Positions 21,160-34,168 of a stretch of 64,000 nucleotides of DNA are shown in pieces. Source of the DNA: Aplidium turbinatum (lineage: Eukaryota > Chordata > Ascidiacea > Aplousobranchia > Polyclinidae). A program made the translations under genes and the position numbers. The notes under the pieces were generated by a model. That model saw only the letters and a program-made list of their open reading frames with translations, searched no databases and was not told the DNA's origin. The stretch's first letter is position 1, and each line of letters starts with the position of its first letter. The stretch lies in the NCBI GenBank assembly GCA_918807975.1, contig OU964925.1:10330798-10394797 (forward strand), read 5' to 3'.

Positions 21160-24100
21160 ATGAGGTTTTGTATAATGATATTTGTCTTTTGCTTTTTAAC
21201 TAAACCATGCTTCAGTGACAAACCACTAGTGCTTCTTATTTCATTTGATGGATTTCGATGGGATTATCTGTCACGGACAAATACACCTAATTTTGACAAA
21301 CTCATTCGAACGGGTGTGAAAGCGAAGTGGTTGCAAGATGTATTTGTTACTCAAACTTTTCCTAATCATTACACATTAGCAACTGGGTTGTATGAAGAAA
21401 GTCATGGAATTGTTTCAAATATTTTTTATGATCCTACTTTGAAAAGGGAGTTCAGCTATAAAAGAAAAACTGATGTAGGCGAAGGAATGTTTTGGGGAGG
21501 TGAGCCAATCTGGGTAACAAATCAACTTCAAGGTGGCAAAACTGGAGTATTTTTTTGGATTGGAAGTGAAGCAGCCATTAAAGGCATTAGGCCTACCCAA
21601 TGGAGGCCATACTCAGTAGACTTTCCTTGGGTGGAACGAGTGAATACTGTTGTCGATTGGTTAGCCAATAAGCCAACTGGAAAAGATAATAAAGCAGACA
21701 ACATTAATCTTGCTCTTTTGTATTTTCCTCAACCAGATGCCTATGGCCATAAGTATGGCCCAGAATCATCTGAAGTAACAGAAATCATTGGAAAATGTGA
21801 CAACATTACAGGTGAGTACTGAATATTATAGATAATGAACTTCAAATAGAAATTATCTGCAATATTTTTTCACAAATTCATACATACCAGTGGCCTATTT
21901 TTGATAAAATAAATGTTGTTGCATTACATTTATCAAGGTCAGTTTTGTCTATTTATTTAATATTATTAATGTTTTTGTAAAATTTCTGATATACATATAT
22001 TACACTTTATGTAAATTATTCAACGTGACTGTTATTGGTATATGATCTTCTTCTTTGTCATGTGATTGATTAAATGTTTTTCCTCAAACTGAAAAAGTTT
22101 TTTGTGAGCCTAATCCTGGCAGTTTTGCATACTTTTATAGGCTTTGCACCACTGACGCAGGCCCGGTCACTTCCCTAAATGATTATATTTTTGTGCAAGT
22201 ACAGTATATTACCGTACCTGTCACTGTCAGATTCTAACCCATTGCTCCCTTTGTTTCAGGATATCTCATTGACAAACTTGTTGAAGAAAACTTGTATGAT
22301 AAAGTCAATATAATAATTACTAGTGATCATGGCATGGCACCGCTAGATGAAGCTCGGACTATTCCTATTCTTTCACATTTAAATTTGAATAGCACTGTTC
22401 GAGTTAATAACCTTGGAACTGTAGCTGGTGTTTGGCCAAAAAAAGGTAGTAATATCTACAACTAAATGTTGGAATGTGAGTTGTTCTTTTAGGATTTTTT
22501 AATGATCACAACACAAATTTTTCATCCTTATCCAACTTAAGTTTTACGTAAATTTCAGTCTGAACTTAAATTGTTTAAAATTGTCTAAAATTAAATTGTT
22601 TAAATAAATTTTAAATTGTCCCATACCAAAAGCTATGTCATGCCCACAGTTTGTTTCATTACCATACCATTAATACTTTGAAGCTGTTTTGTTTTTACCG
22701 GAAAAATTAAGTCAAACAGCCCAAATCGCAGTTGTTTAATTGCAACACAATAGCATGTAATTTCATGTGACTTACATTTTTAGAAGCTGGTATATAAGTC
22801 TCCAGTCTCCACCCTAGTCAAAAATATCATGAAGTCATACTGTGAAATCGACCAAAAATATAGGGTGAAACTGTTTTACCGTTGCTTTACTGTTCACACA
22901 TTTCACCCCATAGGCTATGTCTAAGGGTGACTTGACTTGGGTGATTCCAATCTTTGATGTATTGTTACAATGTATATCACATCATGGCATTTATGACCAG
23001 GGTGGAGACTTGTACACCAGCTCCGATTTTTGATTACTGCACCACAATTGTGACATAGCCCACAGGGCACGAAAAAAATGGGAAAAAATTGCAAACTAAA
23101 ACAAAAGACTTATCAGATCAGGATTCTCACCAGCAGGAAAGTAGTCAAGGGGAAGTGCAAGTGCCCCCCAAAAATATATTCACATATATATGCATAGGTG
23201 TTTTAGCTATTGGCCAATAGGTATTGACTATTGATTGACTGTCAGTGTCGGGTCTTACAATGATGCAAATAAATATATATTATATAACAGTCATTCCAAG
23301 AGAACAAGTAGCCTACCCCTACACTTCAGAAGTAATATGAACATTAGATCAGTACGGTACTTTGACTGTATTTTGTGCGAAAGATATTAATTAAAATCTG
23401 TAACCTACCATTGAACCAACCACTTTTTATTCTTGCAGATGTTTTTGTTTTGTGTAATTTAATTAATATACACTTTTTACCCTCTGTTGCAGCGTGATTT
23501 GATAGTTTCACTATTGATTTTGGCTGAAGGTACTCTATGAATGTGCAATTTTTTGGTATTTTTTTACAAACTTTTATAGAAAAGGCCCTCTCGACCCCAA
23601 AAAAGTTCATGTTTGGTAACATGCCGCCAGGCGCACTCGGATATACAATGATACTCATTCCCTCCTTTCGAAATTTTGTGTTTGCTATGCATTCACCAAT
23701 TGGTGCCACAAAAATATTTTAACTGATGAGGTTACTTGTGATTGTAAAAGATAACTGATTTTATTGTCCTAATATAAAAAATTAACTTACTAGCCTAGTA
23801 ATAATGACCACTCCTTATTACTTATTAACATGAAAATGTAAAAGCTACTTCTTGTATGGTATGTAAAACTGTTGAAGGTCATGCTTCACTTGCCAGTTTT
23901 CTAGCCCAAACTTTTGAAGAAGCTTGCTTTACTCATTTTTATTCATCAAGTTGAAGGTTTCCATGTTGATGCTAAAGGCCTAGTGGTACCCATTTCTTCC
24001 AATTCCAGCATTGAACGTTTGGTTGCATTTTCAACACAGAATTATCAATTTGCAAAAAATCCTATCTAGGCTAATTGATAAGTAAAACTGTGGAGTTAGA

Positions 24101-27100
24101 TCTATTTTTATGCATTGATATTTCTTTAATAGGAGCTGTTGATTTGATATATCAAAATCTTTCCAACATTGGACCACATGCAAAAGTATGGAAACGACAA
24201 GATATTCCAAAACATCTTCATTATAGTAACAATGAGCGTATCCCACCAATTGTCATAATGCCACGGGACGGCTGGTATTTAGTCAACAGAATGCAAGATC
24301 GTGTTGGAATGAGTAAGTGTTGCAAACTGTCTTGCAGTGTATGACAGCCTCCAGTTTTGCTTATGGAGAAAAAATATTAATTATTATTTGTATATTTTAA
24401 TGTGAGTTAAAAATTGAACAAAAATACCAGGTTTTAACATCATTCAGATTAAAGCACAGAGTTACAAATACTAAAAAATAAATCAAATTTTCCAGCTACA
24501 ATGAGACTTTTATCAGGAAATCTAGGTATGCAATAAAAGTGACACTTAGAAATTAAATTGTTATAACTAAAGCTGTAAATAATCCGTAAAAAAGGAATGG
24601 TACAGTGGGTATGGGCAAGGCTGTGTCAGTTCCCAATCATGTCATTCTGGTTTGACATCATTATAAGCGGAAATGTAATTTTTACTCAGGGCGTAACATA
24701 GAGATGTACCGATACCAATATTTTGGCCGATACCGATACTGATACCGATATTTTGGTGTTACAAAAAGAAGCAATTTTGGTACTTGCAAGGAATCATATC
24801 AAATGCTAAGTTTTACCTTATTTGCATAAAACTATTAAAAAAAGCTTTCAATTGGGATAATTTATTAAAGATTCAAGAATCCAATCTCAACCGCATATTG
24901 TTGTGTCATAATAGTAGGTTTTAGTAATGAAAGGCCACCGTAATTGAGGATTGGGGTGTAAAGGAAGAAACTTTACATCATAATTGGGGTTTCTAAAAAA
25001 TTAATAAAGTGTTTGCGCAAACTCTCCAAATGTGCTATCATAATTGATAAAAAGATGTAAAATGTAAACCAAGTGATTTGTGTAGTCGTACAAAAACTAT
25101 TCGACAAGTAATGTGCAACCTAAGTCCTAAGGGCGCTTGTCGTTTGGTTAAAAAGCTTTTGCCAGACCAAGACAACCCAGGTAGCAAAAATGCACAATTC
25201 TGCATCGCTCCCACCCCGCCAAACGCTCAAAAAACTCGTGCAACTCGGCTCCACCAGTCGGCGATTCAACTTCCGTCCTTAGCCGCAACAAACTCACTAA
25301 GCCCAAACAATGTCACGGCAGACTAAGTAGGCCCAAAATGAAAGCAATAGAACACGAATCCTCACCAAACCAATCAAAATGGTCCCGTTGCGCCCAAGAT
25401 GACAACCTCATTGCGAAGAAAGGAGGGTCCCTCCGGCCACCAGCACAGCGAGCTGCCGCGACCCGCCAACCACAACGGTGCAGCTTCCACACTAGCCATT
25501 TCAATTTTTGTCAATGTCAATTCTTGCTACAAAATGGCTGCCGAGAAACATAATAGTTGATTCAATGGTCTAAATGGCTAGCGTGGAAGCTACATCGTTA
25601 TGGCCAGCGAATCGCAACAGCCCGTCGCACCAGTGAGCGCCCAGCCCGTGCCGACAGCCAGGAAGGACACTTGCCCCCACAATGAGGCCGCCATCCCAGG
25701 CGAAACAAAACCACTTATTGATTAGTTCAGTGAGGATTCGCAGTCCCACCGCCCCCACCCTGAGCCCACCCACCCGCCACGACATTGTTCAAGCCTGGTG
25801 AGTCCACCACAACGAAAGGCGGAAACCAAATCACAAACTGACAGAACCAGCCCACCAAAAACAACCAAGCCAAATGATAAATATTGGAGAAATTGAGTCT
25901 CCTTCACAACTTAAGAATCGAACAGCGCAAAACTGCTGAAACAAAAAGTTTTGTTTGAGTGAAAGAATCACTGTAAGCAACCAATGTTAAAAGGTGCGTG
26001 CAAGAAGTCATGGGAGTGTGACTTATCAAAAATTTGAACAGGTTGTTGTTTTTCTACTTCAATGTAACATTAGGGTCATTCCATGCCAAATGAGCAAATT
26101 TTTTGGAAAAATTACACCACATGTCATAGATTTTATTGAAATTTGGCATACTTGTAGATGTCAAAGAAATATTAAGAATGCAAAAAAAATTTTTGAAAAA
26201 TTTCAAACATTGGTGGAGTTATGGGCATTGGAAAAATCACCATTTTTGCCTGTTCCACTTCAGTGATTTTGTCAAATTTCTTGTCATATTTCTAATTTCT
26301 TATCCTACGATCATACAATATGGCTGAAAATTGCTAAATAGACATTTTAAGATCCAAGGAATCCAAAAATGTAAACTAAAAAGTTGACAGAGAACTTCTT
26401 GATATGATTATAAAGGTTTTAACTTGCTACATGCATTTTTCGGAGGCCAAACTTTGGGGGCCTATAAAAAAAATGGGTATAAAAATTAAGAACTGAAATT
26501 CACATGTTTTATACTTATACCAATACACTTTCATGTCAAATAAAAAAATTGAATTAATTTTGATAACTACTATGATAAAAGTTAGATTTTCTGACTTGCA
26601 AATTTTGACCTTTTTTACACTCATTGTTTAAGATTTTTGTCTATGACATCACAATTTACATTATTGCTTGTTGATGACATCACAATTTACATATTGTTTG
26701 TCATGACAATTGTTATGTAGCTCATGAATGAATTGAATACTGGTAATACACTAAGGTTTAGTGCAGTAGGCCATGCACCATAGTAGTGGTAACTTGTAGA
26801 GTTATTGAGTTAATTACTCTTTTAACTGTGATTTCAATTTTAGGTTGTCCTATTAGCAATGTATTATTCCTAACATGCTCCACAGATCTTGCAACCAGAA
26901 AAGATACTTTTTCCACTGTTCAAGTGTTCAAAGCCCGTCTACCTGCTTGAAGCAGAGAAATGTCAAGGTTCATAATAAACATGTTCATCTGTTTTTGCAA
27001 GTCCACCAATGTCCAAAAACCCAATGCTTCTAGCAAAGTGAATTTTTATGGTACAATACCTTATTTTTTTCCAATGTCATAATGCTGTGATGAATCCATA

Positions 27101-30100
27101 ACAATTGTGTTATTGTAAAACTAATGTAGTACTAATAATATGATAACTACTATAGTGCATGGCCTACAACGTTAAACCTTAGTGTATTACCAGTATTCAA
27201 TTCATTCATGAGCTGCATTATGACAAACAATATGTACATTGTGATGTCATCCACAAGCAATAATGTAAATTGTGATGTCATAGACAAAAATCTTAAACAA
27301 TGAGTGTAAAAAAGGTCAAAATTTGCGAGTCAGAAAATCTAGCTTTTATCATAGTAGTTATCAAAATTAATTCAATTTTTTTATTTGACATGAAAGAGTA
27401 TTGGTATAAGTCCAATACATGTGAATTTCAGTTCTTAATTTTTATACCCATTTTTTTTATAGGCCCTCAAAGTTTGGCCTCCGAAAAATGCATGTAGCAA
27501 GTTGAAACCTTTATAATCATATCAAGAAGTTCTCTGTCAACTTTTTAATTTACATTTTTGGTTTCCTTGGATCTTAAAATGTCTGTCTAGCAATTTTCAG
27601 CCATTTTGTTTGATCATAGGTTAAGAAATTAGAAATACTATAGGAAATTGGACAACATCACTGAAGCGGAACAGGCAAAAATGGTGATTTTACTAATGAC
27701 CATAACTCTGCTAATATTTAAACTTTTTCAAAATTTTTTTTTGTATTCTTCATATTTCTTTGACATCTACAAGTATGCCAAATTTCAAAAAAATCTATGA
27801 CATGTGGTGTAACCCATTTGCTCATTTGGCATGGAATGACCCATTAGCTACTACTTTAAAAAATCTATATCTTTGCTTCTGCAGAAAATCTGCAGCAAAC
27901 GCCTTTTATTTTACATGTTTAGTATCGGCCACAGTATCGGCCAAATTTTGCCGATACCGATGGCGATACCGATACTCAAAAAATGGCCGATATCACCGAT
28001 GCCGATATATCGGTACATCTCTAGTGTAACACATTGGGCAGGAGCAATTCAGTAGTAAAAACATGGAACACACTGACATCAGTCACATCACCACAATTTA
28101 GGAAAGGAATAGGTACTCAGCACAGTGGTTACCAGAATTGCTCAGTTTAGTTGTTGAATTTTACTTTGCTCAACTCTGCAGTCTGCAACATAGTTAGGGT
28201 TTCCCTGAATCCATTTGATAAGATGTGTGTTTGAAGAATACAGTTCACTCATCATGTTCCTTTTTCATGTTGAGGGTCGGAGCCTTGGAGGCAATACGCC
28301 ATTGTTCAATGATCATGAGCTTTTCTTCCAGGCTGCCAAAATTTCCTGTTTAAACAGTCATTTTGTATTCTACTTTATCGGTTTGGTTTAGCTTAGGTAT
28401 ATACCTTTTGTTTACCCTTTTATTTGCTGCTGTATGATAGCAGCCGACTTTTGCCAACATTTTAATACCAACATCATATAATACGTTCTGTCTGTTACAA
28501 CATATTCAACACCAGTTCAATGTGTTGTGATAAAAATACGAACGATTTTCAACTGATAGTGTCTTGTTTGGCATAGAAAACAATTACTGAATTTCCATAC
28601 AAAACTTCCAATTCTTCAGATGTGTGAGGACTTTGGAGTGCAGAATATGGAATTTTTTGTTTCTAAAATCTTTGTGTCACTACATGACAAGCTGGGATTT
28701 TACTGGTTACCATAATGTTTATAGGCTGTTTCTGCATTTTCTCATTTCGATAACTTCCTCTCAAATTTTCTCTTGTGAATTTTGGAGTCAGATTTCTTCA
28801 AATAAAGAAGGGTTTCCGGTTTAGCGGAAATCCCATGCAGATGGAGCACCACTTGTAGAAAAGCGTTTCACATTAGATGTTAAAAAAAGCAAGAACATAT
28901 GAAATAAACTAGTTAGAAAATATGACGCAATAACGACGACATGAAGCATAATATTATTATTGTTTAATAAGGGTTTTTACATTTCATACGCAAAGCTATA
29001 AGAATTACAAGCTTGAAGCTCATATTTGCAGTCTGTTTTTTCCTTAATTGGTTTCATACAATATTGCCTATCTTTTACACCTAATTTGTGCATCTATTGC
29101 ACTTGTCATTCCTTTTGTTTGAAGTGTTGTTGCATGTAAAAAGACAGTTTATATAATTGTTTGTTTTGCAGTCACTTTTATTGTATTTTTGAATTTTGTT
29201 ATTGTTACTTGATGGATGCCAAAAGCCTTATTATTTACCTTTCCATTAAAATGTTGTTTGTGGTGCCGTATCCTACAAAGGACTACCGTACATCTGAAAA
29301 GTACTTAAATTCCGTCAACAGAAATTCGTAGAATGAATTTTGATATAACTTCAGTGGTGTTGATGTTGTTTACGCCATGTTAAGCAGACACTGTTTATCT
29401 GTTTGGGGCACTTTTCCACATATGTGACACTTTTGTCTTCTTTGTCGTGGTGCAGAAGGGAGTCATGGATACAACAACTCGTTAATGGACATGCATCCTT
29501 TTTTCATTGCACATGGACCTGCTTTTCGAGAGAATTTTGTTTCCGAGCCATTCAGTAGCGTCAACATTTACATGCTCATTTGTCATATTATGGGAGTAAG
29601 TAATTAAGTATGGTAACATCTAGTTGTGCTGATGTTGGTCTTTAGTGTGTCTGTGTCAAACAACGTTTTTAAAATGGCATATTTTCATGATTGTTTAATT
29701 CTTTTATTGTAAAAAAGGAAATATTCCAACAAGGATTAAGGATTTTCATAGTTTACTTTTATGAAATACCTATCAGCATTTCTACATGTCCCAAAACAAG
29801 CTATTAAAAACTTCTACAAGTTATATGACGTGAGTAAACGTTTTGGTTAAACATTAAATTCCTACGCCAATCCAACTTTCCCCCCCCCCCGGTCACTCTT
29901 AGTAATGATAAGGTATGCAGGTTAACATAATTTGTTAAATGGGTACGTGACTACAAAAGATTGAAACCACTGCTTGGAGTGGATACTTCATCAAGTGATC
30001 ATTACTACTAGGCTACACTAATAAGCAATTATATAACGTGAAATATCATTTGCAGCTTAACCCTGCACCCAACAACGGTTCATTAGCTGCAGTTGCGCAA

Positions 30101-31879
30101 CTTCTTAAGCCAACATCTATTTCCCAGGGCAACATCGTGAAAATATTTGGTACGTTGCATGCTACGTGATACGTGATTCACAGAAAACATTTTGTGTTTT
30201 TTCATTTTTCATGGCTGGTTTTTCAGCAGCAAAACTTGTGCTTTTTTTAAATGCTACGAAAACTTGTTAAAACGTTTTTATGAAGGGTTAAATGCACCAA
30301 CAGAGCATAGTCATCGATTTAGAAAATTTGTTAATTAAGCAACTTATTTTATGGATTTTTTTGCGTATGCACCAATCGTAATCTACTGATTAGAATTGCC
30401 GATTACTGATATATCGATAAACTTCGAAAAAACTTATTCTCGATTATCGAATTAAACAGCGTAAACGGCGCTTAAAAGACCCGCTGTTGCTGCATTCAAT
30501 CCTAAGTGCACGCTAATGTCTAAAATTGGATGAAATAGAAATACCACCAGATACACAGACAGTCATACACAATGAAAACTATTAATATTACAAAAAAGTG
30601 CTCAATGCTAGGCAAAAAAGCAAAGCAGAGCAAATTAAATCAAATATAGTTATTACTATCTGAAGCCTTTACAAATTGTTTCACCCATGGCCATCTAAAG
30701 ATACGGCCTGATTTGTCACATTTTGCATAAATTTCCAGGTTTTTTTAACATTGTGCGAACGTTTAAATACATTTTTCTAAAAATTAGATTTTTACGCTTT
30801 CTTTCTTCTTTTCCCCAGATGACACAATAGGTTTTAACATCCTCACATGTTGAAAAACAAAGAAAATTTGATTTTGTAAATTTTAGTCAGACTGTTAATT
30901 TTCAATAACAGTCTGATTTTGCGTTTTTCAACTTACTTTTTCTCATTTACTACTGCTTCCCCAAGGCAACAAAAAAGTTTTTTGTCATTAGGAAACCGCA
31001 AAAAGTAAAAACATCTCAAAAAATGTCAGTCAAGCACTAGCAGTAGCTGTAATCAAAATCTGCAAAATGTGACAAATCAGGCCGCATCTCCAGGTGGCCA
31101 TGTTTCACCTAACGGATCATCAGAAGGTCTGAAAAAACATGCAAACAGTAATGAATCGATAATTCTGAAAAGATATTAAATATTACAACTGTAATTTAAT
31201 TTGCAAAAAAATCTCTAAACCTGTAATTCCTGAGAAGATATTAAATATTACAACTGTAATTTAATCTGCAAAAAAAACTCTAAACTTGAATTCCTGAAAA
31301 GATATTAAATATTAGTTTAGAGTTTTTTTTTGCAGATTAAATTACAGTTGTAATATTTAATATCTCAGGAATTACAGGTTTAGAGATTTTTTTTGCAGAT
31401 TAAATTACAGTTGTAATATTTAATATCTTTTCAGAATTATCGATTCATTACTGTTTGCATGTTTTTTCAGACCTTCTGATGATCCGTTAGGTGAAACATA
31501 CAGTCATACATGTATGCAATATGGTGGAAAATGTTAATCGAAACTTTGACAATAAACTTTGCAAAAAGGAAACAGAATCCAAGCTAGCAACGTCCTTCCT
31601 TGCATGCGTTAATTGAAGATCTGCAAAATTATTATCTGCGTTTCTTTGCTATTCACTGACACGACTACTGTAAAACGATTACATTCAGGTCTTGCAATCG
31701 TTGTTTGTTTGTTGCTGTTTGTCATGGTCTGTGGTGGAATGAAACTTTTTCAACAAATACAATTCAAAAGAACTAAAAAGTACCATCCATTGGCTGCTGA
31801 CGATCGACAATTTTTTCTGGAAATGGATGCACAATCTACGGTCGCAGAAGAACCCCATTTCAATGGCTTGGAAGTTTAA
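21160..31879 (+). CDS. ENPP4/ENPP5-type ectonucleotide pyrophosphatase/phosphodiesterase
   Basis: Six exons: 21160-21811, 22260-22445, 24133-24312, 29456-29595, 30056-30149 and 31689-31879. All introns are GT-AG, with phases 1,1,1,0,1, and the protein is 480 residues. Human ENPP4 and ENPP5 are about 453 and 477. The start at 21160 is preferred over the ATG at 21076 because it gives a signal peptide (MRFCIMIFVFCFLTKPCFS). Metal and catalytic residues are all present: Asp30 (SFDGF), nucleophile Thr66 (TQTFPNHYT), Asp193 and His197 (PDAYGHKYGP), Asp240-His241 (TSDHGM) and His343 (GSHGYNNSL). A transmembrane helix (LAIVVCLLLFVMVC) lies near 419-437 with a short tail, so this is a type I membrane enzyme facing outward. 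The family hydrolyses nucleotide phosphodiesters using two zinc ions. Exact substrate and ENPP4 versus ENPP5 identity are not resolved. Intron 3 is swollen by a nested hAT and foldback. The last acceptor (ATTCAG at 31683-31688) has a weak pyrimidine tract. Confidence 0.88.
22105..22180 (-). mobile_element. SINE 3'-part fragment in ENPP intron 1/exon 2 upstream
   Basis: The complement matches the SINE tail CGTCAGTG...CAAAGCC...AAACTGCC...GATTA seen at 62944-63000 and 47222-47330. The tRNA-like head is absent. Confidence 0.5.
22783..23024. mobile_element. Short MITE in ENPP intron 2
   Basis: Imperfect terminal inverted repeats: GAAGCTGGTATATAAGTCTC at the left, complement of GGAGCTGGTGTACAAGTCTC at the right. 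The flanks share ATTTTT but no clean TSD can be called. A related right end is near 6780-6836. Confidence 0.55.
24699..28023. mobile_element. hAT element in ENPP intron 3 (8-bp TSD)
   Basis: TIRs are TAGAGATGTACCGATAC (24699) and its complement (TATCGGTACATCTCTA, ending 28023). Flanks are GCGTAACA (24691-24698) and GTGTAACA (28024-28031), an 8-bp TSD with one difference. The ends then repeat degenerate CCGATACCGATA units. The interior includes a GC-rich, C-biased block at about 25080-25910 and the nested foldback at 26073-27842. No transposase frame is recognised. Confidence 0.8.
26073..27842. mobile_element. 1.77-kb foldback element nested in the hAT
   Basis: Arms of about 700 bp pair 26073-26800 with 27130-27842. 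Tips are GGGTCATTCCATGCCAAATG and its complement. ATTA flanks both sides (26069-26072 and 27843-27846), a possible 4-bp TSD. The short mirrored frames at 26427-26624 (-) and 27300-27497 (+) encode nearly the same peptide simply because the arms are inverted copies. Superfamily not assigned. Confidence 0.75.
28032..29455. other. Rest of ENPP intron 3
   Basis: No exon or named repeat is recognised. AT-rich sequence. Confidence 0.4.
30560..31515. repeat. Nested palindrome in the last ENPP intron
   Basis: 31106-31499 is a near-perfect hairpin. Its left arm runs ACCTAACGGATCATCAGAAG... and the right arm is the complement, ending ...CCGTTAGGTGAAAC. Each arm contains repeats of GATATTAAATATTACAACTG. 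Outside it, 30680-30735 pairs in inverted orientation with 31063-31115 (GGCCTGATTTGTCACATTTT). It is probably a foldback MITE. Ends and TSD are not resolved. Confidence 0.65.
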
Positions 31880-32423
31880 CTCACCTGATTAAGTATATTT
31901 TACCTAAAAGCCTTTACTGTAGTAATATTTATCTAATTACTATATTACTTAGTACAGTACTATAATATTATTTGTTATTGTTCAAAAATTATCTATGCCT
32001 TGCTTAAACTTTGAAGAATAACACCAATTTAGTGAAATTTATGCACAATATGTCACTGCAAAAACTGTTTTATTTAGAAATGGTGGTTTCATTTGTGCAA
32101 TATTACTGCTCCTTTTCATGTGTGTCTTCTGCGTTAAATTGACTGAATACTTTTATTGGTACAAAATACTGATGTGATAGGTAATGTATTGCTAACCGAA
32201 AAAGCTAATCCGCAATATTGTACTTTGTATGTGTCCGATCGTATTACTTTAGCATGCATTGCCCATACAGAGAAAGATATCTGGCGTGTCCTGTGTCTTT
32301 TATAGGCCAAAATTATGTAGAAATGGTGTTGGAAATACATTGAGTTTTATGAGCCAATTATTTTCAAAATCAAATCAGTAACTCGGTCGTCTGCGTGATT
32401 TTCAATAATTATCGCTTTTGTCC
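31880..32423 (+). other. Probable ENPP 3' UTR
   Basis: Follows the ENPP stop. No canonical AATAAA signal was seen in the first few hundred bases. Confidence 0.35.
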
Positions 32424-32680
32424 ATTTAAGTCAGTGGTTCTCAACGGGGGCTGTACCACCCCCGGGGGGGGGGGGGCGTTTTGATTTTGCAGGGGAGCGA
32501 TATGATTACCTCGGCTTAAGGAGGGGCGTTTAGATTATTAGGGGGGCATTCTGGTTTAAACCATCTACCGTCCAGCGTAACGATTTTGTCAAAGAGCTCG
32601 TGTCTTCGGGCTAGCATTTCCTACCTCATACCTGGTGGAAAAGGGATTCAGCTGTGTTGTTCTGCTACATAGCCTACCAA

Positions 32681-34045
32681 TAGGGGTGTTCAATTTCGAT
32701 TTTCGATTCGATTTCGATTAAGGTGATATTCGAAATTCGTTTTTCGTATCGGACATATTCGAAATTATAGCCGCCCTTTCGGCTGAACGCGGTTGAAAGC
32801 AACGCGAGTGGCGCGAAATCTGTCTTGTCGCATTTTGCAAGCGAAAAAAGACTTCGACGCATGCGCATCGTCGATCACGTGACTATCACACGCTCTCGCG
32901 GGTCCAACGGCCAGTCCTGCACCAGGGATGCCAGGTTGGCATTTTTAATGCCAAATTTCTCTTAAGAATGAAGATAGCTAGGTTGTGCAATAGCAGAAAG
33001 TGTAGGCTGAGCTTTGTCGCAGTTTTAATTTTATCCATTTTTACCGAATCCATAGGTGCCTAAGCCGTGGGGGCAGGGCCGTAGCCAGACCGCAGAGCAA
33101 GGGGGGGCAACTTTTTAAGGGGGGGCCGAAAAAATTTAAATGGGCAAAATCATTATCATTGTAGCTGTTGCCCGAGAATGTTGAGATTTTGCCAAGGGGG
33201 GCGAAATTTTTTTCAGAGGGGGAGGCCCCCCTTGACCCCTGGCTGGCTACGGGCCTGCGCATATTTCTGTGTGGGGGCAAATTTTTATGCTGTATTGATA
33301 CATAAAACAATAGATGAACTAGCGATCGGCAGCAGGAAAACACTTTTTGAATGCAAACCGCAACAGCTTCGCGATAAATAATCACTAGAACGAGTTGCGA
33401 TGCTACAATCCAACACCAGACAACAAAATCTGTCATTTTTACATTGATTTAATGTCTACAGACGTTGAATCAATGTAAAAATGACTGATTTTGCTTCCTG
33501 GGACATAGCAAAAATCTACCATTTTGTGTCGATTCAATGTCATCAGATGTTGAATGCACCCAAAAACAACATAATTTGCTTACGCAGACGGAGCGTGCGT
33601 TTAGCTTTATGCGTTTGCAAACATACTCGATGTCGCTTTCGAGTCGAAACCTCTGCAGTGAAATGTCGCGGCAGTGAATCGCTCGCTGTGAAAATGAACT
33701 TGAAGTGTTTGGGATCCCAGCGACCTCGGCTCCAGCGGAGCGATCGTTTTCAAAAGCTGGCCTGACCGTCACGAAGCTGAGATCCCGACTGACGGGTGAT
33801 CATGTCGATCAGCTTGTGTTCATAAACACCAACTTGGGCCTGGAGCTGTAGACGTTATTTTGTGTTCTTTTTTTGCAAATTTTCATGGCTTTTTTTAGCG
33901 TTTTCTAGCGAATTTTCATGTCGTTTCTTTCAATAAAATCACATTTTGCAGTTTGGTGAATAGTTGTGATATTCGAAATCGAAATTCGGAAATCGAAAAT
34001 AAATTGAATTTCGAATATTGAAATAATCGAAATTGAACACCCCTA
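32681..34045. mobile_element. hAT-like element nested in hAT transposase coding (8-bp TSD)
   Basis: TIRs are TAGGGGTGTTCAATTTCGAT and its complement. The 8-bp TSD CCTACCAA is exact at 32673-32680 and 34046-34053. It interrupts the transposase of the host hAT between the CVVLL and KQRNPLD blocks. Interior 33061-33260 contains GGGCCGTAGCCAG / CTGGCTACGGGCC ends of a still smaller MITE-like piece. Confidence 0.85.
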
Positions 34046-34051
34046 CCTACC

Positions 34052-34168
34052 AAACAGCGAAACCCACTTGACATATCCAAAAGAGGTGATCTTCGAATGT
34101 TTCTTACTGGCTTTACACCGAATGTGAAGAAACTGGCACTTTCTCACCAAGCGCAAGGTTCACACTGA
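34052..34168 (+). pseudogene. hAT transposase C-terminal end (dimerisation domain tail)
   Basis: The 38-residue frame KQRNPLDISKRGDLRMFLTG continues ...PNVKKLALSHQAQGSH and then a stop. This is the conserved end of ZBED5/Charlie-type hAT transposases (K.R..L.I..R.DLR..L....P.I..L....Q.QGSH). It is cut off from its upstream part by the insertion at 32681-34045. Confidence 0.7.

Noticed and set aside
23344-23709. 121-residue minus-strand open frame in ENPP intron 2
   Set aside because: No recognisable domain. It lies inside an intron of the opposite-strand gene and has unremarkable composition.
33074-33257. Separate MITE with GGGCCGTAGCCAG / CTGGCTACGGGCC ends inside 32681-34045
   Set aside because: Ends pair, but two different flank readings are possible (including GTGGGGGC further out). 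Not firm enough for its own feature.
33041-33436. 131-residue minus-strand open frame
   Set aside because: It runs across MITE ends and G-rich tracts of nested hATs, with no domain.
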